Assembly: GCF_001182785.1 (NCBI RefSeq)
Contig: NZ_CP012099.1
Coordinates: 3,284,501-3,348,500 of the forward strand
Source: Bacillus thuringiensis
GTDB lineage: Bacteria > Bacillota > Bacilli > Bacillales > Bacillaceae_G
Length of the DNA: 64,000 nucleotides
Direction: 5' to 3'
Both the position numbers and the translations under genes were made by a program. The notes under the pieces were generated by a model. The model was not told the DNA's origin and ran no database searches. It was given only the letters and a program-made list of their open reading frames with translations. This document shows, in pieces, positions 1-9,027 of this stretch; the first letter of the stretch is position 1; each line of letters begins with the position of its first letter.

Positions 1-497
1 TGCTCTGATTGTCCTGCTAATAAAACTGCGAGCGGATAATCATTTGTACTTGTAAGAAAGAGGTGATCCTTTTTCATGCGTTTATATACTTGCATCGAAC
101 GCTGAATATGTGTGCCATGCTGTTCATTTTCTTCTGTTAAAAGCACAGCTGCTGCGAGATAAGTAAATATACTCCGGCTAAAGCCACCAGTGACCAATTG
201 TTCATATAAATCTAAAAACGTCCGAAAAGCTTCCTTGTAATCTGTAAAGTGAATATCTAATGTTGCGGCCACTACAAAACGATGATAAGACTTTAAGTAT
301 GAAAACATCCCTACCTGATTCTTAATATAACTACTAATTTCTAAAAAACGTCCGAGATCAAACAATTTATCACTACCTGCATACATAGCAGCAATCATCA
401 TTCCTGTTCGAGAATCACTCGTTTTCCATTTTAGTTCTCCCTTTAACTGTACATATGTATGTTTATATTGCTCCAACTTTTGTTCTAATGTAATCAT
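1..497 (-). CDS. DUF4003 family protein, C-terminal part cut by window edge
   Basis: The first 165 codons of a minus-strand gene run off the left edge. The protein starts MITLEQKLEQYKHTY and continues with a helical pattern including a KNQVGMFSYLKSYHRF segment and a TNDYPLAVLLAGQSE segment. I recognise these as typical of the DUF4003 family of Bacillus (usually a little over 300 residues), whose function is unknown. No signal peptide is visible, so it is probably cytosolic. The ATG is preceded at good spacing by AGGGGTG. The missing half prevents any check of completeness. Confidence 0.75.
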   Translation of the reverse strand, partial: MITLEQKLEQYKHTYVQLKGELKWKTSDSRTGMMIAAMYAGSDKLFDLGRFLEISSYIKNQVGMFSYLKSYHRFVVAATLDIHFTDYKEAFRTFLDLYEQLVTGGFSRSIFTYLAAAVLLTEENEQHGTHIQRSMQVYKRMKKDHLFLTSTNDYPLAVLLAGQSE

Positions 498-650
498 AGT
501 ATTCACCCCTATTTCTAGTTCTTCTCTATTATTATACGCATATTCCATATTTAGGAATACTATAATTAATAATCACACCATAAAAATTATAACATTCTCT
601 TATCCTTCTTCATCAGCACCACGATGATAATCCCTAATCCTTCAAGAAGT

Positions 651-694
651 TATACAAAAAAGGTAGATAATAATTTATCTACCTTTTTTGTATA
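651..694 (-). terminator. Rho-independent terminator of the downstream DinB gene
   Basis: A near-perfect inverted repeat (arms around AAAAAAGGTAGATAA and TTATCTACCTTTTTT) lies just past the stop of the DinB-family gene that reads leftward. A/T runs flank both arms, so it could work in both directions. Confidence 0.7.
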
Positions 695-740
695 TATTAT
701 TTAACATTACAACTGTATTGCTTGTTATATGCAATTAAGA

Positions 741-1196
741 CTAAAGAGCTTTAATAATACGTTCCATCGCTTTCATTTGCCCAATATGATCAGCTTCATG
801 ATAAAGCATCATACCGTAAAGCTCCCCTACTGTTTCCAATCCTAGGAATGGCTCTGGCAGTTTATTTTCAAATGCTTCTGCTGGAATTTCGTTAATACGT
901 TTTGCTTGTTCTTTTAATTGAGCCGTTAACACTTCTAACGATGGTCCTTCTGTTTTCCATTTAGATGGTCGTGATCCATACCCAAACATACCTGGATATT
1001 CAGTTGGTAATTGTTTGAATTCTTTTCCAAACATGAAAACTTCTGCTGCTGTTAACACGTGACCGATATGCCAACGAATTGTATTGTTAAAACCCTCTGG
1101 CTGCGTATCCGCAGTTTTATCATCTAACGTTTCCATAAATTTAAGTAACGCCCCGCGCGTTATTTCAAATTGTTTTAAACCCACTAGTCTGTTCAT
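741..1196 (-). CDS. DinB-family (YfiT-like fold) protein
   Basis: A 151-residue cytosolic protein of the DinB/YfiT four-helix metal-binding superfamily. Histidines sit where that family places its metal ligands: RWHIGHV near residue 43 and YHEADHIGQM near the C-terminus. Members are often thiol-dependent transferases or stress proteins, but the substrate here cannot be read from sequence. The longest open frame begins nine codons upstream, but AAGAAGGGG stands at correct distance only from the ATG of MNRLVG, so I chose that start. It diverges from another DinB-fold gene at 1389, and its own terminator follows. Confidence 0.8.
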   Translation of the reverse strand: MNRLVGLKQFEITRGALLKFMETLDDKTADTQPEGFNNTIRWHIGHVLTAAEVFMFGKEFKQLPTEYPGMFGYGSRPSKWKTEGPSLEVLTAQLKEQAKRINEIPAEAFENKLPEPFLGLETVGELYGMMLYHEADHIGQMKAMERIIKAL

Positions 1197-1388
1197 GTTA
1201 TCGTTCCCCTTCTTGATGTACAATTTATTATGAACTAATAATGTTCAACTTATTAAAGTTTCACCTTGTTTAATCTATCAGAAACAAATAAGAAATACAT
1301 CTAATATGCTTATTAAAAATAATAAAAAGGTTCACTCCTCGTAAATATAGAATTACTTACTATGTAAATAAAAGAGGAGTGTACTTGC

Positions 1389-1877
1389 ATGTTACATATT
1401 TTAAAACAGCAATATAATCTTATTAGCTCTACAAGAGAAACTCTATTCACATTTTTAGAAGAAATCCCATTAGAAAAATTACATAGCACTGTTCCGAATT
1501 TCGGGAGCGGTAGCATTATAAAGACACATATTCATGTAGCCGATTGCTATCGATACTGGCTTGGGTCATTCGCATTCAAGCAAAAAAGAGCAGATTTTTC
1601 ATTTGCTAGCGATTACGAAATTGAGCATGCAGATGTCGCGAAAGTCCGTGCTAGATTTAAATTAGTAGATGAGACTGTACAAAGTTTTTTAAATGAATAC
1701 AATGATTGTTGGCTTGAAAACATAGCAAATGAAGTGAAATGGCAAAGAGAACCTTGGAGCACAACTCCGCTATGGCTTTTAACTCATACAGAGACTCATG
1801 AGTTTCATCATAAAGGACAAATTGTATCAATGGCTCGTCACCTTGGATACAATCCTCCTGATACAGACCTTAGTTAA
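1389..1877 (+). CDS. DinB-family protein
   Basis: A 162-residue protein of the same DinB superfamily as its divergent neighbour, though the two are not close in sequence. Candidate metal ligands are the histidines in KTHIHVADCYRYW (about residue 47) and in ETHEFHHKGQIV near residue 140. AGAGGAGTG lies just upstream of the ATG. Two DinB-fold genes back to back may share regulation through the roughly 190-bp intergenic region. No signal peptide or membrane segment is present. A bidirectional hairpin at 1923 closes the unit. The biochemical role is unknown. Confidence 0.8.
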   Translation: MLHILKQQYNLISSTRETLFTFLEEIPLEKLHSTVPNFGSGSIIKTHIHVADCYRYWLGSFAFKQKRADFSFASDYEIEHADVAKVRARFKLVDETVQSFLNEYNDCWLENIANEVKWQREPWSTTPLWLLTHTETHEFHHKGQIVSMARHLGYNPPDTDLS

Positions 1878-1922
1878 TTCAATGGTCCATGATTACCGAA
1901 AAAATTAGAATGAATACAAAAC

Positions 1923-1955
1923 GAGCATGTTTTGAAATCCAATCAAAACATGCTC
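1923..1955. terminator. Bidirectional terminator between convergent genes
   Basis: Perfect 11-bp arms GAGCATGTTTT and AAAACATGCTC around an 11-base loop, between the + strand DinB gene and the convergent minus-strand DUF2690 gene. Confidence 0.7.
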
Positions 1956-1990
1956 TTAAAATATTCTATCTTACAATCTCCATATCCTCA

Positions 1991-2467
1991 TCAATACCAA
2001 ATAGTCTCCGTATAATTATAAGCATCACTATTTGGTATTGCATGTTTCCCCTGTGCTTGCGCCTTTCTTGGATCTAAGTCATATACCATTGGCGTATAGC
2101 ATGATGTTTGCCCTTTATTTACAACACCATTTCCTCCAGCACTTCCACAAGTGTATGCCTTTCCATCTGTTTTTCTAACAATCCTTGCATCAGCTTCGTT
2201 ATTATAAACTGCCAGGCGAGTTACAGTAACTTTTGCCCACGCTGTCTTACACGTCGTGCTAAATTTTAATTCCACATAAGAATTTGAATCAATCCACTTC
2301 TTTTCTTTCGTTACTGCAGATTGATCACAGCTGTTATAATAAGGACTTTTCCCATCATATGAATGGTCTTCTGCGTATGCTTTATCGCTATTAGTCGTGC
2401 TAAACATACTAGTTACAACGAGTAAAGATAGCAATAAACATGCACTCGTCTTTTTTAAAAGTTTCAT
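1991..2467 (-). CDS. Secreted DUF2690 (YjfA-like) protein
   Basis: A 158-residue exported protein. A signal peptide of about 32 residues ends near KAYAED. The mature part has the features I associate with DUF2690, the family of B. subtilis YjfA: an early YDGKSP motif, a TTCKTAWAKV core, and a CGSAGGNGVVNKGQTSCYTPMVYDL block. Four cysteines in the mature part could form two disulfides. Function is unknown. It lies 17 bp downstream of a second DUF2690 gene, so the two are probably co-transcribed and arose by tandem duplication. Confidence 0.8.
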   Translation of the reverse strand: MKLLKKTSACLLLSLLVVTSMFSTTNSDKAYAEDHSYDGKSPYYNSCDQSAVTKEKKWIDSNSYVELKFSTTCKTAWAKVTVTRLAVYNNEADARIVRKTDGKAYTCGSAGGNGVVNKGQTSCYTPMVYDLDPRKAQAQGKHAIPNSDAYNYTETIWY

Positions 2468-2484
2468 ATCATTTCACTCCTTTA

Positions 2485-2997
2485 TTAATAACGTGCTGTT
2501 TTCCCGTAACCGTTATTAAACGTAACTGCTTCAGCATCTGCTGTGTATCCGAAATCAGCAGTTAAATCAAATACCATTCCTGTATAAGTGCTCGTTTGAC
2601 CTGTTTTTATTGTGCCGTTCCCCTGATTAGAAGTAACTGATTTTTGGAATACACCATTTTTATATTTATTCACAACAGCGTACGCGTACACTCCTCCTGA
2701 AACAGCTGGTGCTGGTTGATCTAAAACAAACTTAGCCCATGCTGCATGACATTTATTACTGTAACGTAAATACACTGTCCCTACTTTTTTACTACCTTCA
2801 TATACAGCTGTAGATTTTGCATTAAATCCATCTGCATCACACGTCGTACTTCCCCCGTATACTTTCGTTGTTGCTGGATTTTTCCCGTCATAATAACTAC
2901 TTAAATCAGTAGCTGCAAATGTACTTCCTTGAAAACTAAATAATACACCTATACTTGCCGCACTTAACACGCATACTTTCATTAACTTTTTAAACAT
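2485..2997 (-). CDS. Secreted DUF2690 (YjfA-like) protein, paralogue of the next gene
   Basis: A 170-residue exported protein with a signal peptide ending near STFAAT. It shares with its neighbour the YYDGKNP start, the KCHAAWAKFVL core and the TIKTGQTSTYTGMVFDL block. It has lost the cysteines of the last block (TSTYTGM here, TSCYTPM in the neighbour), keeping only the pair in the TTCDADG and NKCHAAW regions. It is the first gene of the pair, with AGGAGGAATTT before its ATG. The biological role of the family is not known to me. Confidence 0.78.
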   Translation of the reverse strand: MFKKLMKVCVLSAASIGVLFSFQGSTFAATDLSSYYDGKNPATTKVYGGSTTCDADGFNAKSTAVYEGSKKVGTVYLRYSNKCHAAWAKFVLDQPAPAVSGGVYAYAVVNKYKNGVFQKSVTSNQGNGTIKTGQTSTYTGMVFDLTADFGYTADAEAVTFNNGYGKTARY

Positions 2998-3211
2998 TTT
3001 AAATTCCTCCTCACAATAAGTACGTATACTAAAGACAAGCTATACTGCTATGTAAGTCCTCCTTTCACGCTTCCTAGAGGCATCTTACAGAAACGAATAA
3101 ACGTTGTAAATTCCCTTATGATTATTGGAATATACGAAGAATTTTACTTATCCTTGTAAGAAAAAAAGTTGAGAAATACACATTTTATAGCATTCTATAT
3201 TTAAAACATAA

Positions 3212-3248
3212 AAGAACCAATACTTGTTATATTCAAGCATCGGTTCTT
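3212..3248 (-). terminator. Terminator after the LysR gene
   Basis: An imperfect inverted repeat with AAAGAACC and GGTTCTTT ends lies about 50 bp beyond the stop of the LysR-type gene. The remaining bases of the roughly 300-bp gap to the DUF2690 pair (2998-3297) show only the likely promoter of that pair. Confidence 0.55.
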
Positions 3249-3297
3249 TATACAAAATTGCCATTTTTTCTTTTATATAAAATAAATATTTCTCCAC

Positions 3298-4191
3298 TTA
3301 ATCCGTTACAAAAAACTCCCTCGTTACATCAATAAATTGTCGCAGTGGCACTGTCATCCATTTGTCTTTATGCCAAGCGATTTGTGTATAAATTGGAGAT
3401 ATTGTTTCGTTTAACATTAACTCCTTTAACGTCCCTTCCCGTATATCTTTTTCTACTACTATCGCTGGTAAAACGGCTATACCTAAATCTGCAATAACAC
3501 ATTGTTTAATTGCTTCAACACTAACAAATTCAATTTTATTTGCTGGATATACATCTTCCCAGCGAAATAACTCTTCAAATAAAGTCCGATACGAGCAGCC
3601 TAATTCTGTTAGTAAAAGTGTTTCACTCTCTAAATCTTTTATAGAAACTGAAGGTTGTTCAAGTAAACGATGCATAGGAGCAGCTACTACTTTTAATTCT
3701 TCTTTCATAAGTGGTTCCACATGTAAAACATCTTCTGTTTTACATTCGTCCAAAATAAATGCAAGATCTACTTTCCCCTCCATCAATTGTTCCTTCGCAT
3801 CTTTATTGGAGTGTGCTGGTTTAAATATAAGTTTTATTTGAGGAAATTGTGCTTTAAACTTCTTTAATATAGAAGGCAGTCTGTATGTACATTGACTTTC
3901 TTGTGCACCAATTATTAACGTACCTGCTATTTCTTCATCATCTTTCACAGCCATTTTCGCTTCGTTACTGAGTGCAATCATCTTGTCGGCATATAGTTGA
4001 AACTTCCTACCTGCTTCAGTTAAGAAAAGACGTTTCCCTAATCTCTCAAATAGTGGTGTACCGAGCTCAGCCTCTAATGTTTTAATTTGTGCTGTAACGC
4101 TCGATTGGGCAAAGTTTAATTTCTTCGCAGTTTGTGTAAAGTTCAAAGTATGTGCCGCTACTTTAAATGTAATTAACTGTTTTATTTCCAT
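3298..4191 (-). CDS. LysR-family transcriptional regulator
   Basis: A 297-residue LysR-type regulator: an N-terminal winged helix-turn-helix (residues 1-60, with TQTAKKLNFAQSSVTAQIK as recognition region and the family signature LGTPLFERLGKRLFLTEAG) followed by a periplasmic-binding-like effector domain from about residue 90. It is divergent from the quinone oxidoreductase gene at 4315, the usual LysR arrangement, so that gene is its likely target. The 21-bp dyad in the shared intergenic region is a good operator candidate. AGAGGG precedes the ATG. The inducer is unknown. Confidence 0.88.
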   Translation of the reverse strand: MEIKQLITFKVAAHTLNFTQTAKKLNFAQSSVTAQIKTLEAELGTPLFERLGKRLFLTEAGRKFQLYADKMIALSNEAKMAVKDDEEIAGTLIIGAQESQCTYRLPSILKKFKAQFPQIKLIFKPAHSNKDAKEQLMEGKVDLAFILDECKTEDVLHVEPLMKEELKVVAAPMHRLLEQPSVSIKDLESETLLLTELGCSYRTLFEELFRWEDVYPANKIEFVSVEAIKQCVIADLGIAVLPAIVVEKDIREGTLKELMLNETISPIYTQIAWHKDKWMTVPLRQFIDVTREFFVTD

Positions 4192-4206
4192 TTATCATCC
4201 CTCTTT

Positions 4207-4227
4207 TCAATCGATATTTTCGATTGA
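4207..4227. promoter_or_regulatory. Candidate LysR operator
   Basis: TCAATCGA, five bases, TCGATTGA: a perfect 8-bp dyad between the divergent LysR and oxidoreductase genes, containing the T-N11-A pattern typical of LysR sites. A second partial copy (ATCGAAAT) follows around 4233. Assignment to the adjacent regulator is inference. Confidence 0.5.
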
Positions 4228-4314
4228 TTCCATCGAAATAATCCTCTTTGTCTATTGATATTTGTATTGTATGATAAAGAACATCTATAAACAATATAAA
4301 TGGAGGTATTCCAT

Positions 4315-5280
4315 ATGAAAGCACTTTGTTTCGAAACATTCGGAGACGCTAATGTTCTACACTATAAAGAAATACACGATCCAATCATAAGTCCAAATGA
4401 AATTCTTGTCCGCACGAAAGCAATCGGATTAAACTTCGCTGATATTTATAGACGCCGCGGCGATTATCATCTTGCTGGCAATCCGCCTTATGTATTAGGT
4501 TATGAAGGAGCTGGAATTGTTGAAAAAGTAGGAGCTGACGTTACTACTATCAACCTAGGAGACCGTATTGCATTTGCGGACGTCCCATTTGCAAATGCAG
4601 AACTAGTTGCCGTTCCATCTGAAAAAGTAATCCCACTACCAGATTCTATTTCTTTTGAAACAGCCGCTTCTGTCTTATTACAAGGATTAACTGCACATTA
4701 TTTAACGCACGATAGCTATCAACTAAAACAAGGTGATATAGCTTTAGTACACGCTGCAGCTGGTGGCGTCGGTCAACTTCTTATTCAAATGATTAAACTA
4801 CAGGGCGGAACAGTAATTGGTCTTACATCATCAAAAGAAAAAGCAAAGATAGCTACATTAGCTGGGGCCGATCACGTATTTTTATATAACGAAGAATGGC
4901 ATACGAAAGTACTTGAAATGACTAATGGAACTGGAGTAAATCTCGTATATGAATCAGTAGGTTCTACATTAGAGGAAAGTTTTAACGCTACTAAAATTGG
5001 CGGTACTGTCGTATTTTACGGAATGGCTGGTGGTAATCCTGCTCCAGTTGATCCACGTATGCTTATGGATACTTCAAAAACTTTAACTGGCGGAGACCTT
5101 TGGAACGTTCTTACCACTTATGAAGAACGTAAAAAACGATCTACTCAATTATTCGATTGGATCGCAACTGGAAAATTAAACATTTCAAATCCTACTACAT
5201 TCTCTTTACAAGACGGTGCTCTTGCTCATGAATTATTAGAGAGCCGTAAAAGCACAGGGAAGATTTTATTAATCCCATAA
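4315..5280 (+). CDS. Zinc-independent NADPH:quinone oxidoreductase (MDR family)
   Basis: A 321-residue medium-chain dehydrogenase/reductase of the quinone oxidoreductase type. It has the N-terminal GroES-like domain (GLNFADIYRRRGDY, then LGYEGAGIVEKVG) and a Rossmann domain with the nucleotide motif AAAGGVGQLLIQM near residue 150. The cysteine ligands of zinc alcohol dehydrogenases are absent, as expected for quinone reductases. An ATG five codons upstream overlaps the ribosome binding site TGGAGGT, so the second ATG (MKALCFETFG) is the start. It is divergent from a LysR gene and probably controlled by it. The actual acceptor is unknown. Confidence 0.87.
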   Translation: MKALCFETFGDANVLHYKEIHDPIISPNEILVRTKAIGLNFADIYRRRGDYHLAGNPPYVLGYEGAGIVEKVGADVTTINLGDRIAFADVPFANAELVAVPSEKVIPLPDSISFETAASVLLQGLTAHYLTHDSYQLKQGDIALVHAAAGGVGQLLIQMIKLQGGTVIGLTSSKEKAKIATLAGADHVFLYNEEWHTKVLEMTNGTGVNLVYESVGSTLEESFNATKIGGTVVFYGMAGGNPAPVDPRMLMDTSKTLTGGDLWNVLTTYEERKKRSTQLFDWIATGKLNISNPTTFSLQDGALAHELLESRKSTGKILLIP

Positions 5281-5290
5281 TTCACAAAAT

Positions 5291-5324
5291 GAAAAGGAAG
5301 CCAGATTTATCTACCTTCCTTTTC
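5291..5324. terminator. Bidirectional terminator between convergent genes
   Basis: Arms GAAAAGGAAG and CTTCCTTTTC with a T-rich tail, between the oxidoreductase stop and the convergent phosphatase stop. Confidence 0.65.
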
Positions 5325-5345
5325 TTATTTCTATTTGAGATTTAA

Positions 5346-6056
5346 TTATATTTCCACACTTTCTTTCCCTTTTGCAACATAACTCATATCTCCAACCGAC
5401 TCGACTGTATATGTTCCATCTTGATATACAATCTTCGTCACACTAGCATTTTCCACCCCAAGTTTTGTTTTGCTACTGTCTAACATTTCTATTAAGGTAG
5501 TAATCAAAAGCCCATGAACGACAACTAAAACGTTACCGCCACCATTTCCAGCAGCTTCTTCACTAATTTTATCTATCTCAGCTTTTATACGAGTAGAAAA
5601 TAATTCCCAATCTTCCGCCTGTTTTGTAGGATCTGCTACTCTAATAAGATTAATCACTTCTTGAATAGAAAACTTCATAAGTTCTTCTGGTGATGCAACG
5701 CCTGCAGCTTTTCCAACCACATCCCACATATTCTCAAGTTTTTCACCTTCAAAAATACCGAAATTTAATTCTCGCAAATCTTTTCTTTGCTCAAGTTTTA
5801 ATTTTGATTGCTCACTATATTTTAATACTAAATTAGCAGTTTCAATCGCTCGGCCGCTATCACTACTATACGCATTCATAAAATGAATATCTTTTAATCC
5901 TGTTCCTAAATTTGTGGCAACTTCAACACCTTTTTCTACTAATGGAGAATCAGCCCAACCTTGCGCGCGATGATTCGTATTTAATATTGTTTTACCGTGT
6001 CTTGTAACATATAACGTAACTGCATTCTCATTGCTATCTGTTTCTCGCTTATTCAT
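5346..6056 (-). CDS. Histidine phosphatase superfamily protein
   Basis: A 236-residue cytosolic member of the phosphoglycerate mutase-like histidine phosphatases. The phospho-accepting motif TRHGKT is at residues 18-23, the second catalytic region is RELNFGIFEGE near residue 100, and the C-terminal catalytic histidine is in VVVHGLLIT near residue 180. Branch 1 members dephosphorylate sugars, nucleotides or cofactors; the substrate cannot be fixed here. The ATG has AAGGGAGAG at good spacing. It stands alone between terminators, so it is probably monocistronic. Confidence 0.85.
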   Translation of the reverse strand: MNKRETDSNENAVTLYVTRHGKTILNTNHRAQGWADSPLVEKGVEVATNLGTGLKDIHFMNAYSSDSGRAIETANLVLKYSEQSKLKLEQRKDLRELNFGIFEGEKLENMWDVVGKAAGVASPEELMKFSIQEVINLIRVADPTKQAEDWELFSTRIKAEIDKISEEAAGNGGGNVLVVVHGLLITTLIEMLDSSKTKLGVENASVTKIVYQDGTYTVESVGDMSYVAKGKESVEI

Positions 6057-6149
6057 TTCATTCTCTCCCTTTACGTTTCTATATCAATTTTACCACCTCA
6101 ATTATTCATTGAGCAAAATATACGTCAGTAGATCCGCTTAATAAAAAAA

Positions 6150-6183
6150 GCTATCTTTCTGTATATCCATACAAAAAGATAGC
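6150..6183 (-). terminator. Terminator after the acetyltransferase
   Basis: Inverted repeat GCTATCTTT / AAAGATAGC with flanking A and T runs, between the GNAT gene stop and the phosphatase start on the minus strand. Confidence 0.65.
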
Positions 6184-6216
6184 ATCTTTTATGATTACAT
6201 TTCTTAACCGTTACTC

Positions 6217-6741
6217 CTACTCAGCAAAAGCACTCGAATATTGTACAATTCCTTCTACACCTCGAAGAGAATTTTCTGTTAATTCCATTATCATAAATAC
6301 CTCTTCAGGCACTTCAAACGGTGCTTTTATATTCCACTCACTTGCTTTCTTAAAACCAAATTTCGGGTAGTACTCTGGATGTCCCAATACTACAACTGAT
6401 CCGTATCCAAGTTCTTTCGCTTTTTCTAATGCAGCTACAATCAGGTTTCCACCAATTCCTTTTTTCTGATGACCCCTAGCAACTGAAACTGGTGCAAGTG
6501 CTAACGATTCTACAGAAGTTCCATCTTGTTCTATTGTAATTTTCGATAACATAATGTGACCAACCATATCTTCATCTACCGCAACAATTGATAACTCTGG
6601 AACAAACGCGTCACATTCTCTAATACGTTTTACAAGTTCATGTTCTGTTTTATCACTAAATTCTTCCTTTAAAAATGCTTCTTTTATGACTTCTTCTGTT
6701 TTTCTATAATCATTTTTTTGTTCTTGTCTAATCGTTACCAT
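6217..6741 (-). CDS. GNAT-family N-acetyltransferase
   Basis: A 174-residue GNAT acetyltransferase of the YhbS-like group. The acetyl-CoA pyrophosphate-binding loop is seen as VARGHQKKGIGGNL near residue 90, followed by VVVLGHPEYYPKFGFKKAS, a pattern common in this group. It begins 6 bp after the stop of the MutS-like gene, so the two are co-transcribed, and a terminator follows it. The substrate is unknown. Linkage to a MutS2-like protein does not by itself indicate a DNA-related role. Confidence 0.82.
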   Translation of the reverse strand: MVTIRQEQKNDYRKTEEVIKEAFLKEEFSDKTEHELVKRIRECDAFVPELSIVAVDEDMVGHIMLSKITIEQDGTSVESLALAPVSVARGHQKKGIGGNLIVAALEKAKELGYGSVVVLGHPEYYPKFGFKKASEWNIKAPFEVPEEVFMIMELTENSLRGVEGIVQYSSAFAE

Positions 6742-6747
6742 TTTAAC

Positions 6748-8649
6748 TTATCCTCTATTCTTTCTTATTTCTTTTTGAATTTTACGCAGTGCTTTTTTCG
6801 ATCCGCGCTCAATATCGTGTTGCATTTTTCTTTCTTTATAATCAACAAATAGTGTATTTAAATCGTATCCTTCTGGATATAACTCCTTCGCTGCTACTTC
6901 TAAAGTAATACGTTTTACATTTACTTCAACGAATTCACCGTTATAATATACAACAACGTTATAAAAATTATCTTTTTCCTTATAGATGATACCAAAATCA
7001 TCATGATCCAATAAATTCACACGATCGCCGATTTTGTACTCATAATGAGATTCTCTTTTTTCTTGTACAAATTTCGGTTTTCTAATTTTACTTTCATTCA
7101 CTTTTTCTAAAGCGTACTCTTTATTTCCCATATACTCTTTCGCTCTTTTCAGTACATGTTCTTTTACGCTCATTTTATTCGCAATCCAAAGTGCATTACT
7201 TTCTCCTGATTTTCCGATAACTAATTTATAAAGCGGCTCTAGCGTTTCACTATTAAACTGCATCGCTGCATTCATAAATTCATCATGCATTTCTGAGAAT
7301 CGTTTAATTTCTCCGTAATGCGTACTCGCAACGGTAATACATCCCGCAAGATAAAACTCCTCTAAAATAGAAATTGCAAGTGCTGCCCCTTCATTCGGTT
7401 CAGTCCCGCTCCCTATTTCATCAAATAAAAGTAACGTATTATTATTTGACATCCTCATAATCTCAGACAGATTTTTCATATGAGACGAAAATGTACTTAG
7501 TGCATTTTCAATACTTTGATTATCACCAATATCTACGAATACATTTTCGAAAATAGCGATTTCTGTACCTTTATCTCCTGCAATATGAAGACCTGACATT
7601 GTAGCTAATGTTAACAATCCAATCGTTTTTAACACAATTGTCTTTCCGCCCGCATTCGGCCCTGTAATAATTAAACTACGATACTCTTGACCAATTTTAA
7701 AATGTAACGGTACAACTTGCCCTGTTAAAAGCGGATGCTTACAATTCACTAAATGAATGTAGCCATGATCGTTTAACTTCGGTTCTATTCCATCAATCGA
7801 TTTACTAAACTTCGCTTTCGCGAATACCATATCATACTGACTAATTAGTTCCATGTTAATCTTTATACTATAAATGTTTTCTAACACCATTCCTGATAAA
7901 GTCGCTAAAATCTGATACTCTTCAACCGCTTCTTCTGCTTTCAAGCCTGCTAATTCTGCATTCAATTTCGTAACCGTATGTGGTTCTATAAATACAGTAG
8001 AACCTTTTGCCGAGGCTTCAATAATACTTCCAGCAACTTGATTTTTATAGGAAGATTTAATTGGAATCGTATAACGGTCATCCTTTTTACTAATAAAGGA
8101 TTCCTGAATGAATTTCTTATTTGCACTACTATTTAAAAACTTCGTTAAACGTTCTTTTATTTTCCCATCTACAGAATCGATATTATTTCGAATTCGCTTT
8201 AGCTCTTTACTTGCAGCTACATCAATACTATTTCCTTTAATTGAAAAGTTAATTTCCTCTTCAATACTTTTATATTCAGTCATTGAATTTGCATAAGAAG
8301 CTAATACTGGTGCAAAAAATTCTTTATCTAACATAAACTTTTTAATCTTTCTACACCCACGTAAAAAGTCTGAAACACTTACTAATTCTTCTGGGTCTAA
8401 AATCATCCCTTTTTCTAATTTTTGAATTGTACTAGCAATATTAGAAATGCCGAAGAAAGGAACATGCCCCTCTGCATCTAATATAGCTCGTGCTTCTGTC
8501 GTTTCATTCAAGCGATTTCTCACTACTTTTAGACTCGTACTCGGCTCTAATTTGTTTAATAATTCCTTACCTAATCCACTTACACAATAAGATTTCACTA
8601 TATCCTTTAATTCGTTATATTGTAACTTTTCAAAAGTCATCGTATTCAT
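6748..8649 (-). CDS. MutS2-like DNA-binding ATPase without Smr domain
   Basis: A 633-residue protein of the MutS2 branch. The N-terminal MutS core and clamp region come first, then the ATPase with Walker A GPNAGGKT near residue 330, Walker B LLLFDEIGSGTEPNEG and an AST-H switch segment (VASTHYGE). A basic C-terminal tail ends in KKALRKIQKEIRKNRG. Full MutS2 is near 785 residues with a C-terminal Smr nuclease; here that domain and its LDLRG motif are absent. It is therefore a paralogue, possibly acting on branched DNA or stalled ribosomes, rather than MutS2 itself. GTGAGGAG precedes the chosen ATG; a GTG five codons upstream lies in that site. Confidence 0.82.
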   Translation of the reverse strand: MNTMTFEKLQYNELKDIVKSYCVSGLGKELLNKLEPSTSLKVVRNRLNETTEARAILDAEGHVPFFGISNIASTIQKLEKGMILDPEELVSVSDFLRGCRKIKKFMLDKEFFAPVLASYANSMTEYKSIEEEINFSIKGNSIDVAASKELKRIRNNIDSVDGKIKERLTKFLNSSANKKFIQESFISKKDDRYTIPIKSSYKNQVAGSIIEASAKGSTVFIEPHTVTKLNAELAGLKAEEAVEEYQILATLSGMVLENIYSIKINMELISQYDMVFAKAKFSKSIDGIEPKLNDHGYIHLVNCKHPLLTGQVVPLHFKIGQEYRSLIITGPNAGGKTIVLKTIGLLTLATMSGLHIAGDKGTEIAIFENVFVDIGDNQSIENALSTFSSHMKNLSEIMRMSNNNTLLLFDEIGSGTEPNEGAALAISILEEFYLAGCITVASTHYGEIKRFSEMHDEFMNAAMQFNSETLEPLYKLVIGKSGESNALWIANKMSVKEHVLKRAKEYMGNKEYALEKVNESKIRKPKFVQEKRESHYEYKIGDRVNLLDHDDFGIIYKEKDNFYNVVVYYNGEFVEVNVKRITLEVAAKELYPEGYDLNTLFVDYKERKMQHDIERGSKKALRKIQKEIRKNRG

Positions 8650-8763
8650 TTTGTTTCTCCTCACAATGATTGATTTTTATCATAAATGAAGATACCTACT
8701 CATTAGATTCCAATGAGTTCTACATTATTCAATTACCATTTTTATACATTAAAAATATATACA

Positions 8764-8791
8764 AAAAAGCTGCGGGGATACCGCAGCTTTT
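8764..8791. terminator. Strong hairpin, probable terminator
   Basis: AAAAGCTGCGG, a five-base loop, CCGCAGCTTTT. It is GC-rich with T runs and sits between the amylase gene and the MutS-like gene; both read leftward, so it most likely ends amylase or repeat-element transcription. Confidence 0.65.
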
Positions 8792-8872
8792 ACATTTACA
8801 AGGCATGTGCAATAACATATGAGGAAATAAACCATAAAAAACGGATGGCAATCCCCTTATTACACGCTTTAT

Positions 8873-9027
8873 AAAGTGTTGTAGGTATCTTCATAGGTAT
8901 CGAAATAAATCCATGACAAATTTAGGGGTATGATACACATAAAAATCCCCTGATTTTATCCGATTTATTTCATTAAATTTTTCCTATTTAGTACCTACCG
9001 CACTCACAAAAAAGCACCTCTCATTAA
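8873..9027. repeat. bcr1-like 155-bp palindromic repeat element
   Basis: A 155-bp non-coding element lies exactly between two copies of TTTAT (8868-8872 and 9028-9032). The ends are inverted: GTAGGTA at 8881 and TACCTAC near 8992, and the inner arms are related too (GAAATAAATCC with GATTTATTTC, AGGGG with CCCCT), so the whole folds into a long imperfect hairpin. Length and target duplication match what I recall of bcr1, the mobile repeat specific to the B. cereus group; the identity rests on memory. The flanking 8650-8872 and 9033-9143 hold one terminator and otherwise nothing recognisable. Confidence 0.72.
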
